DNA of 64,000 bases from Brachionus manjavacas (Eukaryota; Rotifera; Eurotatoria; Ploima; Brachionidae). Location: NCBI GenBank assembly GCA_019054805.1, contig JAHQIY010000022.1:372001-436000 (forward strand). Direction: 5' to 3'. Positions 36,001-47,360 of the stretch are shown piece by piece. The notes below the pieces were generated by a model. It searched no databases, was not told where the DNA came from, and saw only the letters and a list, made by a program, of their open reading frames with translations. How positions within the stretch are numbered: the first letter of the stretch is position 1; each line of letters begins with the position of its first letter. A program made the translations under genes and the position numbers.

Positions 36001-39000
36001 GAAGTTAGCGAAGGAGACTTGGCGTTGTGCAATTTGAACCTGGGTTTGCATATTTCGAGACAATCTGAGAACAAGAACAATGCCAGCTGAGCTCCTTTTT
36101 TAAGCAGTTCATTAGACATTTCGTAAACGTACAATTTTTTGAGAAAATGACGATGGGATGACAAAAGGTTTGCTGGACAATTTTCGATGTCATTCATCAA
36201 AACGAACATTGTCAATTGATTTTCTATTTTACGTTTGTCTTCGTTTATGTGAGTCATTACTTCTTTCAAGGACGCAATTGCTCTTGTTAATTGTTCGTGA
36301 TCACGGTGCGTTTTCGGAGTTTCTTTCAGAATATCTTAAATAGAATTTTTTTTATTCAATTCTGAATTGAACGATTTTATTTTTTAATTTTAGATTTAAA
36401 TTTTTAATAAAAATATTTTTATTCAAATAGCTTAAGCTCAGAGTTGTTTAAAAGTCGCCACAAGTCTCAAGTCAAGCCCAAGTCCGGACTTTTTTTTTCT
36501 TCAAAAGTCCGAGTCAAAAACTTTTTTTTATTTAAAAAAATAATAACTGAGAGTTCCGAGATCCCAGAGTCTATTTTTTCTCCAATTTTACAAATTAATT
36601 AAAAAAATTTTCCTGTTTTTCCATTTATGTAGAATAATTATTCTAGCAACGGGAGATCACGAAAATTTGCATCTAATCCTCAACTTCTTTCAAAGCATTT
36701 TTTCATTCATTTTCAATTGCTTTACATGATCATGAGAATTTTTTTGCATTCAATGAATGTGAGCCTTTTTAAAGACTTTTTAAAAAAATTGCAAGAAAAT
36801 TTTGAAATATGGCAAGTCTATATTCATTAGACAAATTCAAATGTTTTCATTTAAAGCCTGATCTAGCAAATTTGAAAAAAAAATTTGAAAGTCCGGACTT
36901 GGACTTTTTTTTCATAACTTCGACTTTAATTTGGGACTCTTAAACAAATCTGGTTAAGCTATTAAAAAAATTCATAAGTTCTTCATTCAACTAAGAATGA
37001 TCAGATGATGAAGACTCAACATATTTTTATATTTTAACAAATCATTTACAGTGATACATTTGTTGCACAACTTTGCAGAATTTTTGCAAGTTTTAGTCTA
37101 AATTTTTATGTGAAATATTCAAATATTTATTTATTTATTTTGAATCTAATTAACATACTTCAGGAGAAGTAAAACTAAAAAGTTCATGTAAATTTTAAAT
37201 AAAAAAAATATAAAAAATTATTACAATTGTAAGAAAATGAAGAGATGCTTTAAATATCGAAAGTAAAAAAATCTAAGTTAAAATGGTTAGTCATATATAT
37301 AACTATTTTCAGGTAAATATAGTTGAATATTTACCTGAAAATAGTTATTCGAATTTTACGTTTCAATAAATGATAGTTTTGAAAGAAGGTAAAGTTGATC
37401 AAATTTTAAGACCCCTAACAAGCGGTACGAAAGGAACGAAGGTTGAACATTTGTTTAATTAAATTATTTTGATGATTATTTTTAATGTATTAATCGTTGT
37501 TTTAATAATTCTTCAATTATATTTGTTTAACACAAACTTAATTGAACTAAATCATTTAATATGAAATAAGAATTTGAAAAAAGTAAAATTGTCGAGGTAT
37601 CGTAAAAATTAGTGAAGGTTTGGTAGCGCTCCATAAGTATGCTATAATCTTTCTATAGTAAACTTTTTATCATGGAAAAATTAATGGATAAAATATAAAA
37701 ATTATTTGGAATAATTATTCAAAGAAAATTGATCATTTGTAAAGAAAATTCTGGGAAAACTGTGCAAACTTGACAAAATTTACATTTTGATAAAAATGAA
37801 TTAGTGCATTTTGCAGAGATTTTGCACGTATTTATTTTACTTTTACAATTGATGCAACTTTGTATGTTGCAAATTCTCATTAAATTTATTTTTCGAACAA
37901 AATGTATTTGTATAATCATGCCTGATTTTATTAATAATCTTTAAGTGCAAAATATTGTAAAAAAATAATTTTAATATACCGCTAAAATTTTAATATTCAT
38001 CTATCGAAGAAAAGAGAAGGCTTTGAGAGATTTATCGAATGTCCAACTCCATTGTGTAATTGCTATCAAAAAAAATTTTCTTTTTTTTTCTGAACTATCA
38101 AATATTTAAACATGTCTAATCTCAAGCTATTTCAATTTAACGTTTTTAATTTTTTTTATTACTTAATATACAAATAAATAAATAAGATAAATTTTCATTT
38201 AAAATTTCTTAATACTTTCATCAAAATAGAATTAAATAATCAAATTTGTAGCATATTAGTCACAAAATTAAAATGTTTCCAAAAAATTTCAAAATTTCGA
38301 AAATTAACTGGACCTATATAAACTTGAAATTAAAATATCACTTTTTTCAGATATCTACTTCAAGTGTTCATTCAATGAAAATGTGATTAATTTTCTAAGC
38401 ATTTTTATAAAATATTTTATTTAATAGAAAATTTGAATTTTAAAATCTTAGAACTATAATCAAATTTTCCTTTTACTAATTTATGAAATTTTGAATATGA
38501 ATTCTCTTTAAGGTTATTGTAGTAAAAGGTTTAGAAAACTAGGGTTGTCCTATTTCAGAATCCAATGGTCAGAAAAAATTCCATCATAATAAAAATGAAA
38601 TTGTAATTATAATTAAATATTAAAAAAAATTAATAATCATGGAATAATAGTTTGTTAAAATGTGAAATTACTTACCATCTAAAAGCAATAGAGTGCTTGG
38701 TAAACGTTGAACTGGTCTTATTAAAAGCTCGATTAATGTTTGTCTCCCGCACTCAGGTTTTGCTTGAGTTATTTTCAGAAATGCATGAAATCTTGAATTT
38801 GTCTTATCTCTTTCTAAAATAGCATCCTTGGTTTTTTCGTAGAAATTTACAAACGGTGGATATGTTTTGAGCAGGGCATCTGAATTGTCCAAATAAATTT
38901 CTCCCACTGATACCGCATCTTCGTTTACATTTCTGTTCACAATTTTCTCCAAGCGATCCTTGATTTTACAGTGCACTTCATAGATGGGTGGCAAGTTGCC

Positions 39001-42000
39001 AAATATCTCTTTGCTCTCAGTTTGCTCTAGAACCGGACCACAAGCTTGATCGGTAGCCTCGATGGGCTCTTTAAAATACTAAAAAGCAAATTAAATAAAT
39101 TAAATAAATCTCTTCTTTTTTTTTTTTGAACAATTTAGTGAAAAAATACTTACAAAAATAATCGTATGCAAAATGTTAACAAATCGTTTCTCTGTTTCAT
39201 AAAGTTCAATAATTCTCTGGCATCTTTTGCTCATTTTTTTGTTCTTCTCGTTTTGTACGCCATTACTACTGGCACTATTCATTAGAGCATGGCTGTCGCG
39301 TTCCTTATTAAACGGCGAGTCAATACTCATGGCGTCATCGGTTGTGGCATCCAAGAGCGAAGCACTGGTTGACAAGTTGTTCGAAATGTTCTGCTTGGCA
39401 CTCAGCAAACGATCGGTTGATAAACGAGTTAGACTTTTGTTGGTGATTTGCTGTTGACAAAGTGTTGGCGATTCGAATTCTGCCTGGTTGGTGCGTGTTG
39501 GTGATTTTTTGGCGTGAGGACTATCGGTCTGGCTTAGATTCATAATTGGCGCTGTTGAATTGAGCTCAGTCGACAATAAATTGTCTACACTCAGTTTAAT
39601 ACGTTTATTGGGCGGATCGGTCTTGTTATCACGGCCCGTTTTGGAAAATTCATACAAACATTCGCTAGCGCGGCAACAAATTTGAATCGAAGCCCAAAAC
39701 CATTCAGTGCGAACAATGGACGCTTTGGTGCAGGAAAAAGGAGATTGATTTAAATCGATGAAAAGATGACTTGATTTGGATCCTGTGGGAGTGATTGAAC
39801 CGATGGAACTAGAAAGATTTTGGTCGTCCGGAAAATGTCTAACCTCTTGATCATTGATGACTATATGAGTGATGTTCGGATCGTTTAAGTCACTGATTGT
39901 GCTACCACCGTTTTCAAGTGTAACTTCTTTCATGTGCTGGGTTTCCTCTTTGGTAAAGCCATAAAATGCTATTGTTAACGAATACAGCGCTTTGAGCTTA
40001 AATTTTTTGAGGAATTCCTCTTCATTTACATCAAAATCCACTTGATTTCTGTGTTTCCACGACTCCAAAATCCATTCTTCGGTCAACAAGTGACACTTGC
40101 CAATGTTATATGCTGTTTTGTACTTTGTGCTAAGTGTTGATTTGACAATTAGATGAGTAATGCGTTTATTGTATTCTTTACGCACACTGCCACCCATATA
40201 ATGGACCAATTTGATACAATGTGCCACACTATGCTTATTTTCCTTGCGGAATCCAGTGAAACAGACAAAGCATCCGGACATTAATTTGCAATACAAAGGT
40301 CTTTCGACATCCGTTGCCATTGTTAAACACTTGAAAGTAATTTTTAAAAATTAATCGAAATACAATTAACAAAAGTTTAATGGTGAATCAAATTTACCAA
40401 CTTCCTTACAATTTCTTCTTCGTTTCCTTAACAATCAATATTTAATCATGTCTAACCTCTAGTTATTTCAATACAGTGGTGATTTGATAACAGTATTTTA
40501 CGAAAAATTGCGTAAATTTTCAGGATTTTGAGACAATTATTTTTAAATTGTTATAAAAAATCTATTTTAAATTTTCGATTTTTCGAAAAAAAAGACATCT
40601 TTTCAAAAATTTTGAATTTTACCAAATTTAACCAAAATTATCTCAAAATCCTGAAAATTTAAAAAATTTTTCGTAAAATACCTCTTTCTCACTTTTCGGA
40701 TTTTACGTTAATTTACGTAAAATGTAGTAAAATTTTGTTAATTAACGATATTTTACGTAATTTTTCGAAAAATACTGTTATCAAATCACCACTGTATATC
40801 ACTTTTAATTTTATTTTTATTTCTTAGACTGATTTATCCTCTTTTTTTTTTTGGTGTCCCAACAACGAATTAATAAATAAATAAATAAATAATGGATTCA
40901 TTAAAACTAATAATTTTTTATTCGCCTTCTAAACGAATACAATTAAATATATTAAAGTATAAAATTAAAATTGAATTTGACAAAAATTTAATTTAATTAA
41001 ATTTGCCTTGAGATAATGCATGAAGATGAGCTTTTGTATAAATTATTGATCTAAGGTAAAAAAATTATCTCATCATTTTTATAATTTTTTTTGTTTCATA
41101 AATCAAAAATATTTAACGCAAACTGAAAATTCTAACTGATGTTTCCTAATAGTCTGTCACAAATTTTAAATCTTGGTCGATTTTAATTTATTTTTTTTAA
41201 GCAAAATCAAAAAATTTTTGAAAAAAACAAGGATTTATATTTAAAAAATTAAAATGCAATTTTAGAAAATTATTTTTCCAATTTTCTCTAAATTTTTTCA
41301 CAGTCTTGAAACAAAAATAGACTTTAATGATAGAAATATAAAGGATTTGGTTCAAGAGACTTAAAAAATAAAATAAATTTTCAGCTTAAAAGCAAACTCG
41401 AATAAAAAATCATTCAAGTGATATCAAAATGACACTTAAGGTGATTCTGGTGCTAGAAAACGCTAAATTAAAAAAAAACTTACTAGGTCATTTTTTATAC
41501 AATAGTAAAGTACTGGCCATCCGAAAATCATAAATCTTTTTTGTTGACCATTCGATGGATTATTGTGTATTACGGACATATTTGATGTGGACAATAAGTG
41601 AACACTCGAAGTATTTACAGAAGATTGGTTTTGGGAATTATTAATTGAATTGACAAAATTGGTCAACTTGAGTTGTATATCTTCGAGTTTCAAAAAATGT
41701 GCGTCCGTTTGGTCAAAATCGCTAATTATAAAGCAAATATAGCAAGACGAATTGTTGTTATTGTTGTTGAAATGTTGAATGGCCAGCCGTTGGTATTGTT
41801 GGGCGCCCGACCCGAAATTACTCAAAATTTCATTTAAATTGTTCAAGTTTGTTTCCGAGTCGGTTCCAGCAGAGCCTAGGCCAAAACTTGAAAATAAGTT
41901 GCCAAACAATTCACTGCCATCGTTCGAGTGAACAAGCTGAAAGCACTCGTCATGACCTTGCTGCTGTAAATTTATTTTGTAAAATTCAATCAGTTCATTT

Positions 42001-42122
42001 AGTTTGTCTATTCCATTTTGAACTTTTTCTCCCAATGATGTTTCGTTCTGCAAGTCTTTTTTAAGTATCTTGTAATCACCGTTTATTACACACAGGTGAT
42101 TTATGTGCTGCGTTAGACTCAT
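33096..42122 (-). CDS. ect2: ECT2 Rho guanine-nucleotide exchange factor (BRCT-DH-PH)
   Basis: Seven exons on the minus strand: 42122-41484, 40329-39154, 39078-38676, 36334-35610, 35529-35167, 35051-34966, 33570-33096; 1288 codons versus 914 in human. All junctions fit in phase. Exon 1 encodes the weakly conserved BRCT0 region (YICFIISDF, KRFMIFGWPVLYYC). Exon 2 has BRCT1 (CFVCFTGFRKE, LVHYMGGSVRKEY), BRCT2 (EWFWASIQ), a basic PPNKRIKLS signal and the start of the DH domain. Exons 3-4 complete DH (TYPPFVNF, FLKITQAKPECGRQ, LIRPVQRLPS, KEVMTHINEDKRK) and the PH domain (ALFLFSDCLEI). Exon 7 has the RAFSFSQDTPNKIKK tail motif. ECT2 activates RhoA at the central spindle for cytokinesis. Exon 5 (121 codons) has no vertebrate counterpart. 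The donor of exon 5 (GTTGAT at 35166) is weak; 35119 is an in-phase alternative. Confidence 0.92.
33571..34965 (-). other. ECT2 intron 6 with a LINE-A tail
   Basis: A 1.4-kb intron between the 86-nt exon 6 and the last exon. At about 34280-34345 (+) it holds a LINE-A 3' end (CTGAAGGAGCATTAGCTCG plus A-rich tail), antisense to ECT2. The hairpin stem of the family signature (GAGC/GCTC) is kept although its loop differs. No other feature was seen. Confidence 0.6.
36426..36962. mobile_element. ~540-bp non-autonomous element, inverted ends
   Basis: The left end (ATAGCTTAAGCTCAGAG then TTGTTTAAAAGTC) and right end (reverse complement ATAGCTTAACCAGATTTGTTTA then AGAGTC) are imperfect inverted repeats. 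The interior repeats AAGTCCGGACTT-type motifs in both orientations. It has no coding capacity. The left half is shared with 19815-20190. The target duplication is not clear. Confidence 0.65.
37299..37348. repeat. Perfect 22-bp hairpin in ECT2 intron 3
   Basis: ATAACTATTTTCAGGTAAAT plus AT, a 6-nt loop AGTTGA, then the exact reverse complement. The stem has no mismatch in 22 bp. It lies in non-coding DNA, away from any element termini that I can identify. Confidence 0.85.
38020..38190 (+). mobile_element. LINE-A 3' untranslated fragment
   Basis: Contains ATCGAATGTCCAACTCCATT and GTGTAATTGCTA as in the copy at 19355-19735 (ATCGAGTACCCAACTCCATT), then a T-rich region and an AAATAAATAAATAA tail. 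The GAGC/GCTC signature is lost. Confidence 0.65.
40330..41483 (-). other. ECT2 intron 1 with a MITE nested in a LINE fragment
   Basis: A 1.15-kb intron with donor GTAAGT (41483) and acceptor TTTCAAG (40330), phase 0. It contains a LINE-A 3' piece (about 40430-40885, +) split by the 321-bp MITE 40474-40794. The rest (about 40900-41480) is AT-rich with nothing recognised. Confidence 0.7.
40474..40794. mobile_element. 321-bp MITE with CAGTGGTGATTT TIRs
   Basis: The left terminus CAGTGGTGATTTGATAACAG and the right terminus (reverse complement CAGTGGTGATTTGATAACAG) are perfect inverted repeats extending about 35 bp with minor changes. TA flanks both sides (40472-40473, 40795-40796). The interior is foldback-like, with ACGTAA motifs and two inverted TCAGGATTTTGAGA segments. 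There is no coding capacity. It is Tc1/mariner-type by end sequence and target site. Confidence 0.88.
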
Positions 42123-43306
42123 GATAAAAATTAAAAGTCTTAATTTGAGAAATTTAAAAAGAGAGCTTAGAAAAATTCAAAATAATTTTATTATAACAAG
42201 TGGATGATGTTAATGTCAAAGCATTTTTAGAGCGCGTTTATTCTAAATAAGTTAAATTGGATGAATTTGTTAATTTGGCTCGCTTTTTATTCTAAACATT
42301 TTTATTTTTTGGCGCTCAAGTTAATTATTCGTGTATTGAAAGGCAAAATTAAGCACATAATTTTTCAGGTGAAGAAATTGAAATACATTTTAATTGTTAA
42401 TTTAATATTTTGTATAAATTTTCAATTTTTTTTTTTTAGAAAATTTTAAAGAGGGTCTAATTTTAAGAGTTTTTGTTTTCTAATGCTCAAAATAAAATTG
42501 GAAACAATAAAAGTGAAAAGAAAAGCAAATAAATTATTTTTTTAAAAAAAATTTAAATATACAAAATAATTTTCTGTGATCATTAAATTAAAAAAATTTT
42601 GTCTAAATTTAATCATTTTTATGTCAGATATGATTTCATTTTTTTAAAATTCACATTAAATCTTAACATAGTTAACTTATTAGCCAGCAAAAAAATTTAA
42701 TTTAATTTCATTTGAAACTTCTAAAAATGGAAATTTACTATTACTAATACGATTGATACTGACTTTTTGCATAATTTTTTGATAAATTAAATTACTAAAT
42801 TTGCACTTAAAAGTGTGTTTTAGATTTATTTTATTTTTAAATATTCCAAGATATAATTATTTATTATGTATTTTTTTAAAGTTAAAAATGGGCGTCTTTA
42901 AATCCCCAAAACAAATAAAACCAAGCTAAAAAATTTTTACCAAACTGGTAAGAAAAAACGAATTTGATGAAAAAAAAAAAGTTATGAATTTTTCAATTTC
43001 ATTTTTTACTTTTTAAATAAAAAATTCACCCTAAGAAAATGTTTTCATACTTCAATTTTATGATAAAATTTTTAACTTTTCAAATAGAAAAAAGTTTAAA
43101 AAATTATTTTTAGCTATTTTTATTCATAAAAATCAATTAATTTAACAAAATTGATATAAGATTTTTAAAAGTAATATTTTACAATATAATAAAACAGTTT
43201 TCATTAAAAAATAGTTAAAAGGCCAGCTTACTATGGTCGCATACATTTCATCTATTATGAAACAATCTTGTTTAAAAAGCTTCTTTTTTTTCTTTTAATT
43301 GCCAAA
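42123..43306. other. Intergenic between CTCF-like gene and ECT2
   Basis: 1.2 kb of AT-rich DNA separating the stop of the CTCF-like gene from the ECT2 start. It should contain the CTCF-like 3'-UTR and the ECT2 promoter. No repeat or motif could be supported. Confidence 0.5.
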
Positions 43307-44788
43307 TTATCTAAATTCATTCTGACTTGTAGGACTTTCTGTCAAAATTTGACTTTCTTCACTAAGTTCTTCAAAATCCGGAATTGAGCTGAGCGTTACT
43401 ATCTGAATCCCCGGACTCGGTTCCAACGAATCACATAAACTCTCAACCATGTCATCTAAAGTTTCTTTCACTTCAAAAGCTATTCTCGACTCTTCGTCTG
43501 TCCACTTTAAACTTGATCCTTCAATTAATTCAATGAACTTATTTTTTCGGTGTAAAAATCTATTCTTTGTCATTTGCGATGCTGTAGTTAAAGTTTGACT
43601 CAGTCTTTCGTTGTAGGCTGCATCATGGCTCAACAAGTGAGCTCGCAGAGCAAATTTGTGACTAAATTTCATGCCACAAATTTCGCATTCGAACGGCCTT
43701 TCGCCAGTATGCTTTACTTTGTGTTCAATAAGTAAATCCTTGGTTAAAAATCTCATGAAACATTGGTCACATGTGAAAAAATCGTCAGTATTTGAATGTT
43801 TGAATCCGTCAGACTTTGTGAGTATAAACGAGGACAACTTTGACTTTTCTCCGCTAAAATATTTGGCTTCTCTTTTAATGCTAATTTTTTTACTTGATTT
43901 AATCGCATTTTGAATTGGGGACCCTTGATCGTCAACAATTGTGGGAACTTCTGAGTGAAACGTTTTGATGTGTGCCTTGAGACCATTTGACTGCGAGAAC
44001 TTGTTCTTGCAAATCGGACACTCGTAAGGCTTTTCCCCAGTGTGAGTTCTCAGGTGTCTTTTCAAGCGAAATGTGTCACGGCTGGCATAATCGCATAAAT
44101 GGCACAAATATGGACGCTCGTCAGTATGCACTCTCACGTGTCTTTTGAGTTTACTTAGTTCTACTGTCGAATAATCGCAAAATGTGCATTTATGTGGCTT
44201 TTCCATAGTGTGTCTAATTAAAAAAGAAAACTCAGTTCTTTTTGATTTATTTATTTTTAAATTGATAAAATCTTGCTTGTATTTTATGTGCCGGTTCATT
44301 TCGCTCTTTGTGCCGAAAAAAGAATCACAATGGTCACATTTGTACGGTTTGATTCCAAGGTGCAAATTTCTGTGGTGTTCCAGGGTACTAAAATCCTTAA
44401 ATCTTCTAATACAAAATTCACACTGAAGTTCTCTTAAAAATTATCTAAAGATTAACAAAGAGAAAATGAAAATGGCTTCATCTCGGATTTACTTTGAATC
44501 ACATTCTGGCTGAGCAAGATGCTTGTCGAGTTTCTTTTGGCTGGATGTACTAAATGAACATCTGGAGCATTTGAGGTCCATTTTTTTCGAAGAAGATACT
44601 TGATCCAGAGCATAAGATCGCTTCCTTTTACGAGTCGTTTCTTCAGATGAAATGGAATCTGTGCTATTGCTATTTTGGGCGAGCATTTTTGAAGCTATAA
44701 GATTTGGGCAAAAATTAGATTTTTTTCTTTGAAATGCATTTGTTAATTTTTTGATTTGATGCATAAATTTCATTTTATTTCGAAACAA
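43307..44788 (-). CDS. CTCF-like C2H2 zinc-finger protein (eight fingers)
   Basis: Three exons: 44788-44493, 44432-44277, 44213-43307, up to 452 codons. The start is uncertain; ATGs at 44788, 44773, 44764 and about 44688 share the frame. Intron 2 (44276-44214, 63 nt) is GC-AG. Its removal restores H-x4-H and the linker in HIKYKHTMEKP. Fingers: 1 CSRCSFSTSSQKKLDKHL (last ligand probably Cys), 2 CEFCIRRFKDF, 3 CDHCDSFFGTKSEMNRH, 4 CTFCDYSTVELSKLKRHVRVH, 5 CHLCDYASRDTFRLKRHLRTH, 6 CPICKNKFSQSNGLKAHI; then a ~60-residue linker and 7 CDQCFMRFLTKDLLIEH, 8 CEICGMKFSHKFALRAH. Fingers 3-6 match CTCF zinc fingers 3-6 (CDYASVEVSKLKRH, CSYASRDTYKLKRH, RYKHTHEKP) in order and linker type. CTCF has 11 fingers; three are missing here. 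A basic RKRKRS lies before finger 1. Expected role: nuclear DNA-binding architectural or insulator protein. Confidence 0.8.
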
Positions 44789-45560
44789 AATTTACAATCA
44801 GCTGTCTTTGAAATTTGATTAAATCTAAACTGACCTCTTCTTGCAAAATAATTAAATCATTTTTCATTGAGAATTCTGAGAAAATTTTACACACGAAATA
44901 TAAAGTAGTTTTTTTGGAAATGAAAATTAGGCATAACTTTGTCAATAAATTTAGGGGAAATAAAAGGAATATCAAATAACATATTTTGCTTAATAAAAAA
45001 ACTCGTGGCATGCTTGTGGATATTGTTGCAAAATAGAATGAGGTGGAAGCCTGAAAAAAAGTTCTGGCAGAGGTAAATACTCTATTTTTGGTCCAGATTC
45101 ACACTGAAAATACCTTGAAAGATTTAATCTCTAATTTGCAGCAAGAGTAAGTAAAATTCATCCCTTTTCAAACAGGCAAATTAAATGCATAATAGGTAAT
45201 GAGATTTATTGTTCCGGTTATCTTTTTTAAAGCTTTAAATATTTTCAATGCACTTTTTTATTTTTTGTCAAAATATTGAGAAAAAAAATAAAGAGATCTC
45301 GAATTTTTTTAACCAAATATAGTTCTATGTATGTTGCAAAAGTTTAGATTGATTTTTTACTACAAGTAAAAAAATTGTTTGAATCAATTGTTTTTTCGAA
45401 TGTAACAGGCGAGAAAATAAAAAAATTGGCATTTTTTTCAAAATTTTATTTGTCATCAATTCAAAAACATAAAACCTAATAAAAAAAATTTAAGTGAAAA
45501 AAAATCCCAAAAAAAATACAAAAAGAAAAAATGGACACAATTAATTAAGGAAAATAAACA
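44789..45560. other. Upstream region of the CTCF-like gene
   Basis: No confident feature. A 78-codon minus-strand frame (45011-44775) overlaps the first exon in another frame. It has a partly charged end and could hide an upstream exon, but no splice pair joins it convincingly to the zinc-finger frame. Confidence 0.4.
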
Positions 45561-46556
45561 GCTCAAAAGTTTAGAAATTTTTACAATTCAATATTTGACC
45601 GCCTTTGGCTTTAAAACAAGCCAAAACTCTTTTTGGCATAGATTTAGTCAATTTTTTCAGATACTCAGTCGGATTCTTTAACCACTCTTTGAGTAAAACT
45701 TCTTTTTTAAATGCTCAATAGTTACTTTAGTGTCTACAAATTTGGCATCCATGTTGTCCAAAAGTTGTCGCTTGGGTTGAGATCTGGTGAACGGTCAAAC
45801 GATGGCAGAATCTGAATGTTCTGTTCTTTGAACCAGTCGCTGGCTGAGTGAGCAGTATATGCCGAAGCGCAATCTTGCTTCAAGAAAAATTCAAGGTTTG
45901 TCTGGCTCAAATAGGAGTTCAAAAGATGGTAAAATACTGTTTTCCGAGGTTTTGATGTAGACAAATTGATTAATCCTGTATAAATGTTGCATATGCCAGT
46001 GCCTTTTTAAGAAATGCATCCCCAGATGCCGGCTGATCCTCCACCGTTTTGTAACCTTGGTATAAAGAACTTCGGATGAAACTTCTAATTCTTAAACCTT
46101 TTTACTATTACTCTTGATTTACGATTAAATATTTCAAAATTGGACTCGCCACTGAAAATAACTCTGTCTACACCACTTAAAACATTTTTTGCCTGTCTTT
46201 TATATTAAGAAGCGGTTTTCTGACCTCTGTATGAGACTCTAAACCTAAAATCTCATTACAATATAGTTACTTATCCTAACCCCTTGAGTCTTGGAACTAA
46301 AATCAGTGGCAAGTTTTTGATAACTTGATGGAGGATATTTTCTAATCCCCCTAAAAATCAACTTTCATTCCTAAAAGTTAGCTTCCGAGATCTACCAGAA
46401 CGACATATAGAGTCGGAGAGTATCTAAATTTAGCGGATTTAGGGAGCACAATTCATTCAAAATTAGGATATATGTAAGAATTAATCATAAAAGTGTAAAA
46501 AAAAGATTGATATAATAATTTAACTTTTGGATTATACAAAATTCTAAACTTTTGAA
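45560..46556 (-). mobile_element. Decayed Tc1/mariner-like transposon
   Basis: Minus-strand pieces in order: VIFSGESNFEIFNRKSRV (first catalytic region, Asp to Gly), the frame 45964-45734 with SDWFKEQNIQILP and RSPDLNPSDNFW (the SPDLNPIE box with the acidic residue changed), then an out-of-frame MPKRVLACFKAKGG-like end near 45600-45650. Short inverted matches around AAAAGTTTAGAATTT near 45560-45580 and 46535-46556 may be the TIRs. Several frameshifts are present; it is inactive. Confidence 0.7.
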
Positions 46557-46984
46557 CCGAATTTTATTTTTTAATTTTTAAGGAAATTTTGATTAAACAT
46601 TTAAGAATTAATTACATTTTTATGCCATTTTTATTTTTTTGTTCGATTTTGTTTTTTTATTTAAAAAAAAATAAAATAAAGCATAAATCAATGAATCTAA
46701 TCACTTATTTCGTACATTAAAGAATATTCTTTTTTTTAAACATGAAACGCCAAGCCTTGTTTATTTATCACAAAAAATTTAGTGCATATATTTTTTGAAA
46801 TATAAAAGAAACAGTTTGGTGAAATCTTTTAAATTGGAGAACTTGAATTCTTTGAGCACAGTACTATTCTCATTTGGAAAATATTTTTCTAAAAAAATTG
46901 AAAAACTTGATAGACAAAAAAACTCGAATATTCAAAAAATAATGAAGTGATCAAAATAATATTAAAAATAAAAATATAAAATAA

Positions 46985-47360
46985 ATAAAAATTATACACC
47001 TGTAAAGCACCAAGCCGAATTCCAAACTCACATACTTAGGAAGCACCATCAGTACAACGATGGGAACACACAGAGACATTAAGAATAGACTTGCTAAAGC
47101 ACATGACCAAAAAGACTGCGATGGCTTGGGCATGTACTTAGAATGAAAGAAACACGAATACCTGAAAGAGCCCTTAAATGGATACCTCAAGGGTGACGTA
47201 AGGTAGGATGACCAACAGTAACATGGAGGTCAACAATCAAAAAGTAGCTTATCGAAATGAGAACCACATGGGAAGAAGCAAGGGTAAAGGCAAAAGATCG
47301 ACTTGAGTGGAAATCAAAAGTAATGACCCTATGCTCCACAAGGAGTGAATCACCCTGAAG
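46985..47360 (+). pseudogene. LINE 3'-terminal coding fragment
   Basis: Reads YLGSTISTTMGTHRDIKNRL, then LRWLGHVLRMKETRIPERAL, then TTWEEARVKAKDRLEWKS. This is the conserved end of RTE/Jockey-type LINE ORFs (HVLRM...RIPKRAL, WEEAxxxAxDRxxWR). An internal deletion separates the first two blocks and stops interrupt the frame. Confidence 0.8.

Larger units (their letters stand above)
36335..38675 (-). other. ECT2 intron 3 with three repeats
   Basis: A 2.3-kb intron. It contains the dispersed inverted-ended element 36426-36962, a perfect 22-bp hairpin at 37299-37348, and a LINE-A 3'-UTR fragment at about 38020-38190 (+). The other ECT2 introns without repeats are only 75-114 nt. Confidence 0.7.

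Noticed and set aside
39100-40320. ECT2 starting at the ATG at 40320
   Set aside because: The frame continues upstream to an acceptor at 40330 and joins in phase 0 to the exon 41484-42122, whose end (KRFMIFGWPVLYYC) matches the BRCT0 region of ECT2. The internal Met is not the likely start.
44775-45011. 78-codon minus-strand ORF upstream of the CTCF-like gene as a separate gene
   Set aside because: Low complexity, overlaps the first zinc-finger exon in another frame, no domain. It may hide a 5' exon, but no splice pair is convincing.
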